From CAMBDR01 sp046597185 (GTDB lineage Bacteria; Pseudomonadota; Gammaproteobacteria; Burkholderiales; Burkholderiaceae_D): DNA of 19,353 nt. The DNA is taken from the NCBI GenBank assembly GCA_046597185.1, contig JBKJLF010000311.1:1-19353 (forward strand). Reading direction: 5' to 3'. Positions 1 through 7,623 of the stretch are shown piece after piece. Below the pieces are notes generated by a model. The model was not told the DNA's origin, did no database searches, and saw only the letters and a list, made by a program, of their open reading frames with translations. The position numbers and the translations under genes are program-made. Within the stretch, counting starts at the first letter, position 1; the number at the start of each line of letters is the position of its first letter.

Positions 1-299
1 GCGAAAGCGATTTTACACCGTTTTGCGCGAACCTCTGGAAACTTGGTTGGATTTCGCATAAAAATTTTATCTACCAATAATTTAATCAATGATTTCAATC
101 ACTTACCCATGCGCGAACCTCAAGGGGAACGGGCCTGCACTTGGGGTTCGCGCAGGTAGCCGAATTTTATTGTAACTTACGCATGATGCCTTATCCGCCC
201 ATCCACACAAAAAAACACGCATCATCGCCACTCACCGCATACTACATCGCAAAAATGCCCATCAAAATGCGTTTAAAATCATCGCAGGAGGAGTACATC
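1..299. other. Intergenic region with hairpin, no supported gene
   Basis: No convincing gene is visible. The frame starting at base 1 stays open to about 159, but it has no start inside the window and its product looks like nothing I recognise. The region holds three copies of a GCGCGAACC core (two direct, one inverted; see the separate repeat entry) and an AT-rich stretch around 58-100. The leader of the glutathione S-transferase gene lies at its right end. I could not assign a promoter with confidence. Confidence 0.5.
111..153. repeat. 14-bp inverted repeat (hairpin) with an extra direct copy upstream
   Basis: The left arm GCGCGAACCTCAAG (111-124) pairs with the right arm CTTGGGGTTCGCGC (140-153), with one G-T mismatch position, around a 15-nt loop. 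A further direct copy of the 12-mer TGCGCGAACCTC lies at 24-35 and also at 110-121. No T-run follows the stem, so a standard intrinsic terminator is not obvious. It could be a REP-like extragenic palindrome or the terminator of a gene to the left of the window. Confidence 0.6.
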
Positions 300-932
300 A
301 TGCAAATTCAATTTTTCTACGCCGCAGGGGCCAATTGTTGCGAGCGCGTGCGCTGGGCCTTGGATTTCAAACGCATACCCTGCCAAGCCATCGACGTGGA
401 AGCCCTACCACCCGACGCGCCGGCGTTACACCTGTTCCAGCGCATCAGCCCCTTCGGGCGCGTGCCCGTGATGCTGCTGGACGGCGCACCCTTGTCCGAA
501 TCCATGGCCATGGTGGAATTGCTGGAAGAACTGCACCCCACACCCGCACTCACGTACACCAGCCCGCTGGCACGCGCCCAGGTGCGTGAGATTTGCGAAG
601 CTGTCAATTCCTCCATCCACCCGATCCAAAACAGCAGCGTGGTGCGCACTTTCCGTCCCGATTTGTCCAAAGCCGATATGCGCCCCCTGCGCGCCGACTG
701 GATCAGCCATAACCTGGCCAAACTGCAAAACCGCCTATTCCTGCACAGCGGCTTTGCCGTCGGCGATGCCTTTACCCTGGCCGATATTTTCATCGCCTTA
801 ATCTACCAAAAAGGCGTGACCATGGATTGCACCCGCTTGCCCGCCTTCGATGCGCATTGGCAGTTTTTAATGCAGAATGCCGCCATCCGGACAAGTTGCC
901 CAATTAGCCGGGAAGCACCCCAAGGGGGTTGA
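300..932 (+). CDS. Glutathione S-transferase family protein, zeta/maleylacetoacetate isomerase-like
   Basis: This is a 210-residue soluble protein, the usual length of a GST. The N-terminal thioredoxin-like domain (about 1-80) opens with FFYAAGANCCERVRWAL, which corresponds to the zeta-class S-S-C-x-x-R-V-R motif, although the leading Ser position is changed. It continues with SPFGRVPV (cis-Pro) and LSESMAM, the glutathione-binding Glu-Ser. The helical domain carries IHPIQN (106-111), typical of maleylacetoacetate isomerases, and the N-capping motif VGDAFTLADI (154-163). The expected chemistry is glutathione conjugation or isomerisation in the cytosol; the substrate cannot be read from the sequence. 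The start at ATG 300 is chosen because a strong AGGAGG lies about 10 nt upstream and homology begins there, so a longer in-frame extension to 141 is unlikely. The gene stands alone and converges on the next gene, with 18 nt between the stops. No tyrosine or phenylalanine degradation genes are nearby to support a maleylacetoacetate role. Confidence 0.88.
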   Translation: MQIQFFYAAGANCCERVRWALDFKRIPCQAIDVEALPPDAPALHLFQRISPFGRVPVMLLDGAPLSESMAMVELLEELHPTPALTYTSPLARAQVREICEAVNSSIHPIQNSSVVRTFRPDLSKADMRPLRADWISHNLAKLQNRLFLHSGFAVGDAFTLADIFIALIYQKGVTMDCTRLPAFDAHWQFLMQNAAIRTSCPISREAPQGG

Positions 933-950
933 GGTGCCCGGTCTTGGGCC

Positions 951-3701
951 TTAAATAAATGCCACCGTCGCGATGGCAATCTGGATTTCAGTTACCGCGC
1001 TCAAATTAACCGCAACCCCCGCTTCGATTTCGATGGTCCACGTACCGGCCACCCCCAAGCCCCAAAAAGCGAGCGTGGAGGGCGCATTTTTGGGGTTGTT
1101 CACCGCACCGGATGAAAAACTCTCCTCCGACATGGCATGCGTCAATGCCGTCACCTGAGTTTTGTTGGGCCGCAGTAAAGCGACATGGTCTTTATTCTCT
1201 CTGGTTTTTTGTAGATAAGTCGCTCCACGCCGCACCGTGCAGGATAAGGGCGCGTTGCCCGGTACGCTGGCACCGATTAACGCCACCCGCACACTATCGA
1301 CCTTGATTTCAAATTCATGCGCCGGCAGATCTTTTAAATCAATGTTGAAATAAAAGGTGCGCTGGTTCTTCAAGGCGTTGATTTGCACCGGGTCTTTGAA
1401 CGAGCGAAATACCAGACTCTGCGTCAAGCTAAAATTGGAGCCTTGCGACTCAAAATAGTCGCCATACATATTTTCCATCACCAGCGGACTGAGTGTCTTT
1501 TCGTTCCAGGAATCAAGGTAAGATTTCACCAGTTGCGTGGTATTGATTTCATTCAAAACATATTTCTGATCGATATCAGGATGCACATGGCCACTGTCAA
1601 ACGAGACAAATTTGTCGGCATTTTGCAGCGTGTAAATTTCAAGCGAGCGCTCCGCCTTGAACAGGACATTGTTTAATAAATCAATATGCCGTTGGGTACT
1701 CAAAATGGCAGTACGTCCTATCGACTTCAATACCTCTGCACTTTTTATCTGTTCCAGTTGGGTCTTGGCTACAGCCAGTAATGCCTGATCGTTTGAGAGC
1801 TGTTTTTCACGCGCCTGCAAGGTAAAATCAGCCTGGGTTTGGCGCAAATTGGCCAGAAATATTTCGTGCGCCAACTCAGATGCCTGGCGCAGCAGGGCCA
1901 GACTGGCCGCATTATCTTTTTTATTCTCAATTAAGGCACTCAATTTCTGCGCCGCAGTCACCAAGCTAATGACGCTCACCACCAAGCCCTTGATGTTTTT
2001 GACATTGGTGCCAACCTGATCGACCGCTTTGGACAGTTTTTCTTTATCCGTCGGCGGTTTATCCACCGGTGCTTTTTGCGCGGCCGTGGTGAGTTTATCG
2101 GCCTCTTTCAAAATCGATGCCACTTCAGAGCTGGACGGCTCCATAAACGCTTTGGCAATGGCCGGAATGGTTTCGGCTGCGGTTGCTGTCAGGGCAATCA
2201 CGCTGGGTACCACCGCAATCAAACTGGCACCACCGGTTGGTATGGCCGCCACCACCCCCACTACCGCCGTGGCAACTTCTGCCAGCGTGCCAATAATCGC
2301 ACCAACGCTCACGCTTTGATGTTTCATCTCTTCTTCTGCTGCTTTAATCTGGACTTTGAGTGCGGCCATTTTCCCGGTCAGATATTCCAGATCCTTTTTG
2401 GCCGCCTCTTTCACCGCTTGGGCCGCGCCGACATCGAATGCAAGAAATTCAGTTCGATCTTTTATTTGCTGTAGCAGATTGGTGTAGATGGCTTCGTTGA
2501 CGGCCTTGGCATCGCCGTTTAACAACAGCGTGATGCCGCTATTGAACGCAGAATTAACGAGGGGCTGCCACTGGCTGTATTTGGTACTGTATTCGTCAAA
2601 TTTGGGAATGATATCCAAGCTGCGCGATTTGCCCAGTACCGTTTGATTTAATAATATTTGCTGTTGATAGCGGCTGGCATCGGCATTGTCGGGTTGAAGA
2701 TTCAATGCGGCTTTGAATTCATTGGTGGCCTTGGCCAGAAAAGAAGATTTGCCAGCGGCCACCACGTCGGATGGTTTATAGACCCGATAGTAATATTCGC
2801 CCACCAAAGTCCGCCAGGCGGCCCAGTCATTGGCGACTTTTCCCAGCAAGGTCAGCACCTGGCCCCAGTATTCGGCAGTCGTCAGTTGGCGACTGGTGAC
2901 CTTGCCGTCAGCACCTGCCGCACCAGCATGGCTAGCCGCACCCGGCACACCTGATTTGTGCTTGTCATCGCTGGCCTGACCAGCCGCGCCTGGTTTGCCA
3001 GCTTCACCACCACCACCGCCCTTGACACTGGTTTTTAGCGCTAAGGGTTGGGTGGCTGCCGTATAGTAAGCTTCAATTTTTCCGCCTTGCCCGCCTGTGC
3101 CGCCCAAGCCTGCGGTGCCACCATTGCCACCGCCTGACCCTGGCGTTTCGGTATTGGTATTGCGTATTTGTTTCTGTTCCTGGCCATCTCCGCCTTTACC
3201 GCCATTGCCGCCTTTGCCACCGGGCGCCCCGTTCGAAATCAGGTTGGCAGACTTTAAGCGTTCACTGATTAAATACAGCGTAGCGCCGGCTTGCCCGGTG
3301 CCGCCGGTGTTACCCGTTCCGCCCACGCCGCCCGGTTTATCGCCAGTCTTGGAAGCGGGGGCTGGCGCACCTTCTTTTCCTTCACTGCCGGGTTTGCCGG
3401 GTGTTACCTCGCTCAGATTGATCGAACCACCGTTGGCATCATATTCCTCGGCAATAAGGTAAAGATTGATGCCGGGCAGTTCGAGCACAAATTTGGCTGC
3501 GTGCACGATGCTGCGCGCTATCAACCCGACCGTATCGCCCTTTTTCACCGTGGCGACGAGCTTGTCGTGCAGTGCCTTGTCGATGATGATTTCATCCCGA
3601 ATCGAGGTCCAGCTAAATGCAACCGGGGCGAGCGTCAGCTTCGGCGGTAATTTTGAAGGGGTATTGATAATGACTTTCTCCGTAACTGCTTTGATTTCCA
3701 T
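951..3701 (-). CDS. Large collagen-like/helical protein with a Tc-toxin-A-like C-terminal domain (putative toxin)
   Basis: This 916-residue protein has no signal peptide. Visible architecture: a beta-rich start (1-100); glycine-rich collagen-like stretches with GGxGGxGG and GxxGxxG runs (about 101-266), interrupted by strand-like segments such as NLYLIAEE, TLYLISER and GKIEAYYT; a helical part (270-460) ending in a charged coiled coil; a long hydrophobic stretch (about 464-520) and a shorter one (571-590); a second long helical part (595-690); and a beta-rich C-terminus (about 770-916). The end, with GLGVAGTWTIEIEAG followed by a TEIQIAI strand, resembles by eye the closing 'GAGxxSxWRLELP...ISDVxLHI' part of TcA insecticidal toxin subunits. 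Amphipathic helices around a hydrophobic hairpin are also seen in alpha-pore-forming toxins. A pore-forming or surface-binding toxin is therefore an inference, not a family assignment. The ATG at 3701 has a good GGAAGG site. The gene lies 86 nt downstream of the lyase gene on the same strand, and no terminator separates them, so co-transcription is possible. Confidence 0.6.
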   Translation of the reverse strand: MEIKAVTEKVIINTPSKLPPKLTLAPVAFSWTSIRDEIIIDKALHDKLVATVKKGDTVGLIARSIVHAAKFVLELPGINLYLIAEEYDANGGSINLSEVTPGKPGSEGKEGAPAPASKTGDKPGGVGGTGNTGGTGQAGATLYLISERLKSANLISNGAPGGKGGNGGKGGDGQEQKQIRNTNTETPGSGGGNGGTAGLGGTGGQGGKIEAYYTAATQPLALKTSVKGGGGGEAGKPGAAGQASDDKHKSGVPGAASHAGAAGADGKVTSRQLTTAEYWGQVLTLLGKVANDWAAWRTLVGEYYYRVYKPSDVVAAGKSSFLAKATNEFKAALNLQPDNADASRYQQQILLNQTVLGKSRSLDIIPKFDEYSTKYSQWQPLVNSAFNSGITLLLNGDAKAVNEAIYTNLLQQIKDRTEFLAFDVGAAQAVKEAAKKDLEYLTGKMAALKVQIKAAEEEMKHQSVSVGAIIGTLAEVATAVVGVVAAIPTGGASLIAVVPSVIALTATAAETIPAIAKAFMEPSSSEVASILKEADKLTTAAQKAPVDKPPTDKEKLSKAVDQVGTNVKNIKGLVVSVISLVTAAQKLSALIENKKDNAASLALLRQASELAHEIFLANLRQTQADFTLQAREKQLSNDQALLAVAKTQLEQIKSAEVLKSIGRTAILSTQRHIDLLNNVLFKAERSLEIYTLQNADKFVSFDSGHVHPDIDQKYVLNEINTTQLVKSYLDSWNEKTLSPLVMENMYGDYFESQGSNFSLTQSLVFRSFKDPVQINALKNQRTFYFNIDLKDLPAHEFEIKVDSVRVALIGASVPGNAPLSCTVRRGATYLQKTRENKDHVALLRPNKTQVTALTHAMSEESFSSGAVNNPKNAPSTLAFWGLGVAGTWTIEIEAGVAVNLSAVTEIQIAIATVAFI

Positions 3702-3787
3702 TTAAATTCCTTCCAGATTTTTCAAAAAAGCTGTTAAATAAATTGTTTGGGTGCGCATGGTAAGTTGGCTTTTTTTAAAATCACTTC

Positions 3788-6679
3788 TTAAAAATTGTAG
3801 GGCGTGTACTGAATTCCGCCTTGCACGGCCGCTGCGGTGCCATCTTTATTTTCACCGGAAGCGGCAATCGCATTCAATACTTCGATGCGTATGGCGCGCG
3901 CATCGCTGGCTCGGTCAAGCACGCCCAGCCAGTAATTTAACCCACCCGGCTCGGCTTCCCGATGTAAAATGTTTCGATATAGCAAGGAGATGAATTGGGT
4001 ATTATTACTGCCGTTGTATTTTGCGCCAAATTCGGCGCTATTGTAAAAATTCTCCGCAACCTGGAGCAGGGTTAAGCCGCGTTGTTCGATGGTGGCCAGG
4101 TGAAAGCCTTGCCCGCCCAAATCCGGGGCGCGGTCAAAGGCGGCCTGGTACAGGCGAAAGACATTGCCCGCATTGCCGTCAATATCCAGCGCGACCCATA
4201 CATCGCGAAATTGCAGACGCGTCAGGCTGCCCGTGCTCACGGTGCCGCCATTGCCCACGTTATCGGTCACGGAAAAACTGCTGCCCACTTTGTTAATGGT
4301 GTAATTGCTGCGGTTGCCGGAAAACACGCCGTTGCTATTGGTCGGCGTACTGCCGGCCACCCGTAATACGCCGCCACTATCGCTCAAGCGGATGCCGCCC
4401 GCCTGCACACTCACGCTGCTGCCATTGCTGCTCAGGGTGTAGCCGGTATTGGGCATCAAGCCGGTAATGATATGGGTGTCGGCAGAACTGGTATAGCTCA
4501 GGCTGCTGACGCTGCCACCCACGCTATTGGGGAACAACACTACCGTGCCACCCACTTGCGCGCCGCTAAAATCGCGGTTCGCGCTTTGCACCAGGGTAAC
4601 GCCCGGCAGTGCCGTATTGGCGTTGGCCGCTTGCAGTACATTCAAAAAGTTGGCCTGTTGCAAATTGCCCGGTGCATCAATGCGCAGGCGCACATGCATG
4701 GGTTCGTTGCGGGAAGCGGTTTGGTCGATGTGGGCTTCAGTGGTATTGACGGCAGACAGCAGTGCGCCTTGTGGCAATAGGCTGGTCACTTGCAATTGTT
4801 GTCCGCCGGGCGTGGTGCTGGTGGCGCGGTTGGCGTTAACGGTGGCTGGATTGGCCAATTGTAACCACCAACGCTTGAAGCGATTGGCGGTTCTGGATTG
4901 GGTGCGATCAAATACCACCACGGCATCGGGTTTTAACCACAAAATGGAACGACTGGCATGCAAAATATCGCTGACATTTTCGTTGCTGGAGTTATATAGA
5001 TTGGTGGCATCGCCCAGCGCATAGGTATAATCGCTGTTGGAGGAATTGGCAAGCAGTTGTGGGTTGCCCGCATTCACCAAATTCCATTGTGAACCACGTT
5101 GCCATAGATCGGTACGCCAATCGCTGGCGTCACGGTTGGGGCGGTCGTTTTCAAGTGCGGGCAGATTTTTAAATTCAGACGAAGCGATTCCCTCGGCAAT
5201 ATCCGGGTAGCCATTTCTGGCCTTGGTGAGCCATTCGCCAGCGCGATACCATTCAAAATGATTGGCATTGGCTTGCTGGTGGTCGATTTGGTTCCATGGC
5301 AAGCTGTAGGTGAACCAACTGGCCGTGCTGGCCCAACTGGTGCGTGACAAAATGGTATTGAGGCCAGTGGCATGAAAGGTGAGCGGCAAGGCGGGGCGTG
5401 GATCGCTTGGGGCGGGTGCCTGTGGGTCGTACAGCATAAAATATAAAATGGTTTGACGGAAGTCTTCGGGGTTAGAGGCGCGGCGCATAAAATTGGCTGC
5501 GCCACCGGGCATAATATTGGTTTGCGCCCAACGCAAAGACGCCAGGCGGCTGGCATTATTGGTCAGCGTGTCATACACGCCGAGCGCACCAAAGGCGCTA
5601 ATATAGTCACTGGCGTGATAGTTTTCGCCATCGCCATACCAGGCGGGCAAATGCACCGGGCCAAGGTCGGCTTCCTGGATGGGGGCCGGGCTGAGTGAGT
5701 GATAAAACGAGGTGACAAAATCATCCCAAAATGGATTGGCACTGAGTTGGCAGTGGGTGCCGCAGGTGTCAAGGCCGGCCGTGCGCAAGGACAGTAAAAA
5801 TTGAATCGCGTAACTGGCTGTTTGGGGGCTGTATTCGTAGCCTTCCGGCAGCAAGCCGCCCCGGCTTTCGTTGCGGCTTAAGGTGTCGAAGATGTAGAGC
5901 CACGCCCCCGTGGCATTGCCAAGGTAGTTGCGCAGCGTGTTGCCGGCATCGTCGGCCGGGTCGATCGACATGGCCATCATGCCTAAATTGCGCATATGGG
6001 CGGTGAAATAGTTATTCCCGGACCAGCGCACCTGTTCGTTATTGGCCAGCAAAGCGGTGTCGTTGGTCAGGCCAATGGGTGTTGGGTGGTGGTAGCCGCG
6101 TTCAATAATTTCTTGCGACCAGCGCAAAAACACGGTGCGGATCGATTGTTTGTCCTGGCTGCTCAGGTTGGGGTAGATCCAATCCACCACCAACGGAAAG
6201 GCTTCGCCATGCCAGCGTGCGCGGTTGGAATCTTCGGTAAAAAAGCGTGGGCTGCGATACGGTGGATAGCCGGTTTGCTGGTTTTCCGGGCAGGTGTAGT
6301 TGGCGCTGGGCGCGGGGCCTTGCAGGGCGATATTGATGATGCCCATCAAGAGGGTGCGGGCGCGGCTGGCGTAGTCGGCGCGCAGGGTGGCATCGTTTTC
6401 TACCAGCGACATGAAGGCGAACAGTTCGGCGTAAGATTCGGTGGGGTAGGCTTCATATTCGGTGCTGCCGCAATCACGGCGCGGCACGTCGCCCCGGTCC
6501 ATTTCGGCTTTGGCGCGTTCGGCCAAGGGTTTTAAGGCATCGCGGTAGAGCGGGTTGCTGGCGCTGGCCCAGGCGCGCAAGCGTGGTAAATCAGACTCGG
6601 TTAGCCACAGGCGGGGATGATTTTGCGCCATGGCTTGGTTGCATAATAATAGTAGCAAGCTAAATAGGATACGTTTCAT
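3788..6679 (-). CDS. Secreted heparinase II/III-like polysaccharide lyase with DUF4214 C-terminus
   Basis: This 963-residue protein is probably exported and cleaves an acidic polysaccharide (alginate, heparinoid or exopolysaccharide) by beta-elimination. Residues 1-19 form a Sec signal peptide (MKR, then a leucine run, then AMA-Q). Residues 20-420 look like the alpha/alpha-toroid of lyases, with HPRLWLTESDL at the mature N-terminus and RWHGEAFPLVVDW and WSGNNYFTAHM inside. From about 430 the heparinase II/III beta-domain follows; its DHQQANANHFEWYRAGEWL (466-484) matches the His/Asp-rich 'H-x-x-x-D-x-G-x-F-x-x-x-x-x-G-x-W' signature loosely, and ILWLKPDAVVVFDRT (579-593) is also typical. Residues 785-835 are like the linker of repeats-in-toxin proteins (SLTRLQFRDVWVALDIDG), and a DUF4214 domain (840-945) closes the protein. 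The start at 6679 gives the signal peptide at once and has GAGAGA upstream; the in-frame ATG at 6832 would bury it. Exact PL family and substrate are not determined. Confidence 0.8.
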   Translation of the reverse strand: MKRILFSLLLLLCNQAMAQNHPRLWLTESDLPRLRAWASASNPLYRDALKPLAERAKAEMDRGDVPRRDCGSTEYEAYPTESYAELFAFMSLVENDATLRADYASRARTLLMGIINIALQGPAPSANYTCPENQQTGYPPYRSPRFFTEDSNRARWHGEAFPLVVDWIYPNLSSQDKQSIRTVFLRWSQEIIERGYHHPTPIGLTNDTALLANNEQVRWSGNNYFTAHMRNLGMMAMSIDPADDAGNTLRNYLGNATGAWLYIFDTLSRNESRGGLLPEGYEYSPQTASYAIQFLLSLRTAGLDTCGTHCQLSANPFWDDFVTSFYHSLSPAPIQEADLGPVHLPAWYGDGENYHASDYISAFGALGVYDTLTNNASRLASLRWAQTNIMPGGAANFMRRASNPEDFRQTILYFMLYDPQAPAPSDPRPALPLTFHATGLNTILSRTSWASTASWFTYSLPWNQIDHQQANANHFEWYRAGEWLTKARNGYPDIAEGIASSEFKNLPALENDRPNRDASDWRTDLWQRGSQWNLVNAGNPQLLANSSNSDYTYALGDATNLYNSSNENVSDILHASRSILWLKPDAVVVFDRTQSRTANRFKRWWLQLANPATVNANRATSTTPGGQQLQVTSLLPQGALLSAVNTTEAHIDQTASRNEPMHVRLRIDAPGNLQQANFLNVLQAANANTALPGVTLVQSANRDFSGAQVGGTVVLFPNSVGGSVSSLSYTSSADTHIITGLMPNTGYTLSSNGSSVSVQAGGIRLSDSGGVLRVAGSTPTNSNGVFSGNRSNYTINKVGSSFSVTDNVGNGGTVSTGSLTRLQFRDVWVALDIDGNAGNVFRLYQAAFDRAPDLGGQGFHLATIEQRGLTLLQVAENFYNSAEFGAKYNGSNNTQFISLLYRNILHREAEPGGLNYWLGVLDRASDARAIRIEVLNAIAASGENKDGTAAAVQGGIQYTPYNF

Positions 6680-6725
6680 GGAAATCTCTCGCGGCAAGGG
6701 TTGGGGTCGAAATCGGATAGGTTTC

Positions 6726-6755
6726 AATATACACCCTGAATGTGGTTTGTGGAAA
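6726..6755 (-). promoter_or_regulatory. Possible promoter of the lyase gene
   Basis: On the minus strand, TTTCCA (6750-6755) and TATATT (6726-6731) are separated by 18 bp and lie about 50 bp upstream of the lyase start. The -10 box is good and the -35 box is weak. This is a pattern match only. The right end of this short region borders the truncated nuclease gene. Confidence 0.3.
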
Positions 6756-6791
6756 TTGTTTGGGTTGTTTATTATGATTGTTGTTGGGTAA

Positions 6792-7610
6792 TATGAAGCA
6801 AATCTGGTTTGGCGGGTGCGGCACAAAGGCACGTGGTTATACGTCTATTTATTTTTTGAATTTCAATCCACCATCGACCCCTTCATGGCCATACGCATGC
6901 AGGTTTATGTCGGTTTGTTATATCAGGAATTAATCAAAAACAAGGAGTGGGGGCCGGATGGCAAGTTGCCGTTTATCCTGCCTATTGTGCTCTACAATGG
7001 CAACCCGCGCTGGCGCGTGCCCTTGGCGACCCAAGATTTGATTAGTGCCGCGCCGGACGGGTTTGAACATTACGTGCCACGGCTGGATTATTTTTTAATC
7101 GACGAAGGCAGTTATAGCGCGGAATATTTGGGCGATTTGGAAAACCTGGCAGCCGCCATCTTTTTAATCGAAAATCAAAGCTCGGTAGAAGGCCTTCGCA
7201 ATGCGCTGGACAAAGTGCTAAAATGGTCAGATCGGCACAAGCATGAGACATTGCGCAGTGCAATAGCCAAACTGGCGATGCGCGTGTTGAGTAGAAGGTT
7301 GCCAAGCGGTGCCGTAAAACTGGATGGCATTCATGATTTGGAAGGAGTGTGTTCTATGTTGGAAGAAAATATTGATAATATGATACTTGATAGTTGGCAG
7401 AAGGGCGTTCAGGTAGGGGAGCAGCAAGGGGAGCAAAAAGGGCGGCAAGATGCCATGATTCAGGTGCTCCGAGCCATGTTGGTCAATCGATTTGGCCCGA
7501 TACCCGATTGGGCTTTGGCCAAGATTGACAGCGCCGCCTCTGCGCAGTTGGCGCAATGGTGTGTTCAATTATTGAACGTCAGCACGCTGGAAGATTTGTT
7601 TGTTGAGTAG
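6792..7610 (+). pseudogene. 5'-truncated Rpn family PD-(D/E)XK nuclease / putative transposase
   Basis: The readable frame encodes the body of an Rpn-type (recombination-promoting nuclease, YhgA-like) protein. It has WLYVYLFFEFQST with the catalytic-type E-x-Q, then MAIRMQVYVGLLYQELI and LPFILPIVLYNG. The C-terminal part has a glutamine/glycine-rich linker and a DUF4351-like end (RFGPIPDWALAKI ... LEDLF). Family members normally have some 50-60 more residues at the N-terminus. Here the frame runs back only to a stop at 6789-6791, and the residues just after that stop (YEANLVWRVRHKG) still align with the family's 'REDDVIWRVRxxG'. Homology therefore starts before the first possible start codon (GTG 6816). 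The 5' end is lost, and where the family has an acidic pair the remnant reads A-N. If translated at all, it would start at GTG 6816 (264 residues). It ends 13 nt from the convergent PurA-like gene. Confidence 0.75.
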
Positions 7611-7623
7611 CGCGCAAGCCGGG

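Noticed and set aside
141..299. N-terminal extension of the GST gene back to 141
   Set aside because: The extension has no family resemblance, while a strong AGGAGG and the conserved thioredoxin-fold start belong to ATG 300.
3097..3462. Proline-rich plus-strand reading frame
   Set aside because: It is the antisense shadow of the glycine-rich codons of the minus-strand gene.
6680..6832. N-terminal extension of the lyase to 6832
   Set aside because: It would put 51 residues in front of an evident Sec signal peptide and overlap the promoter and the nuclease remnant.
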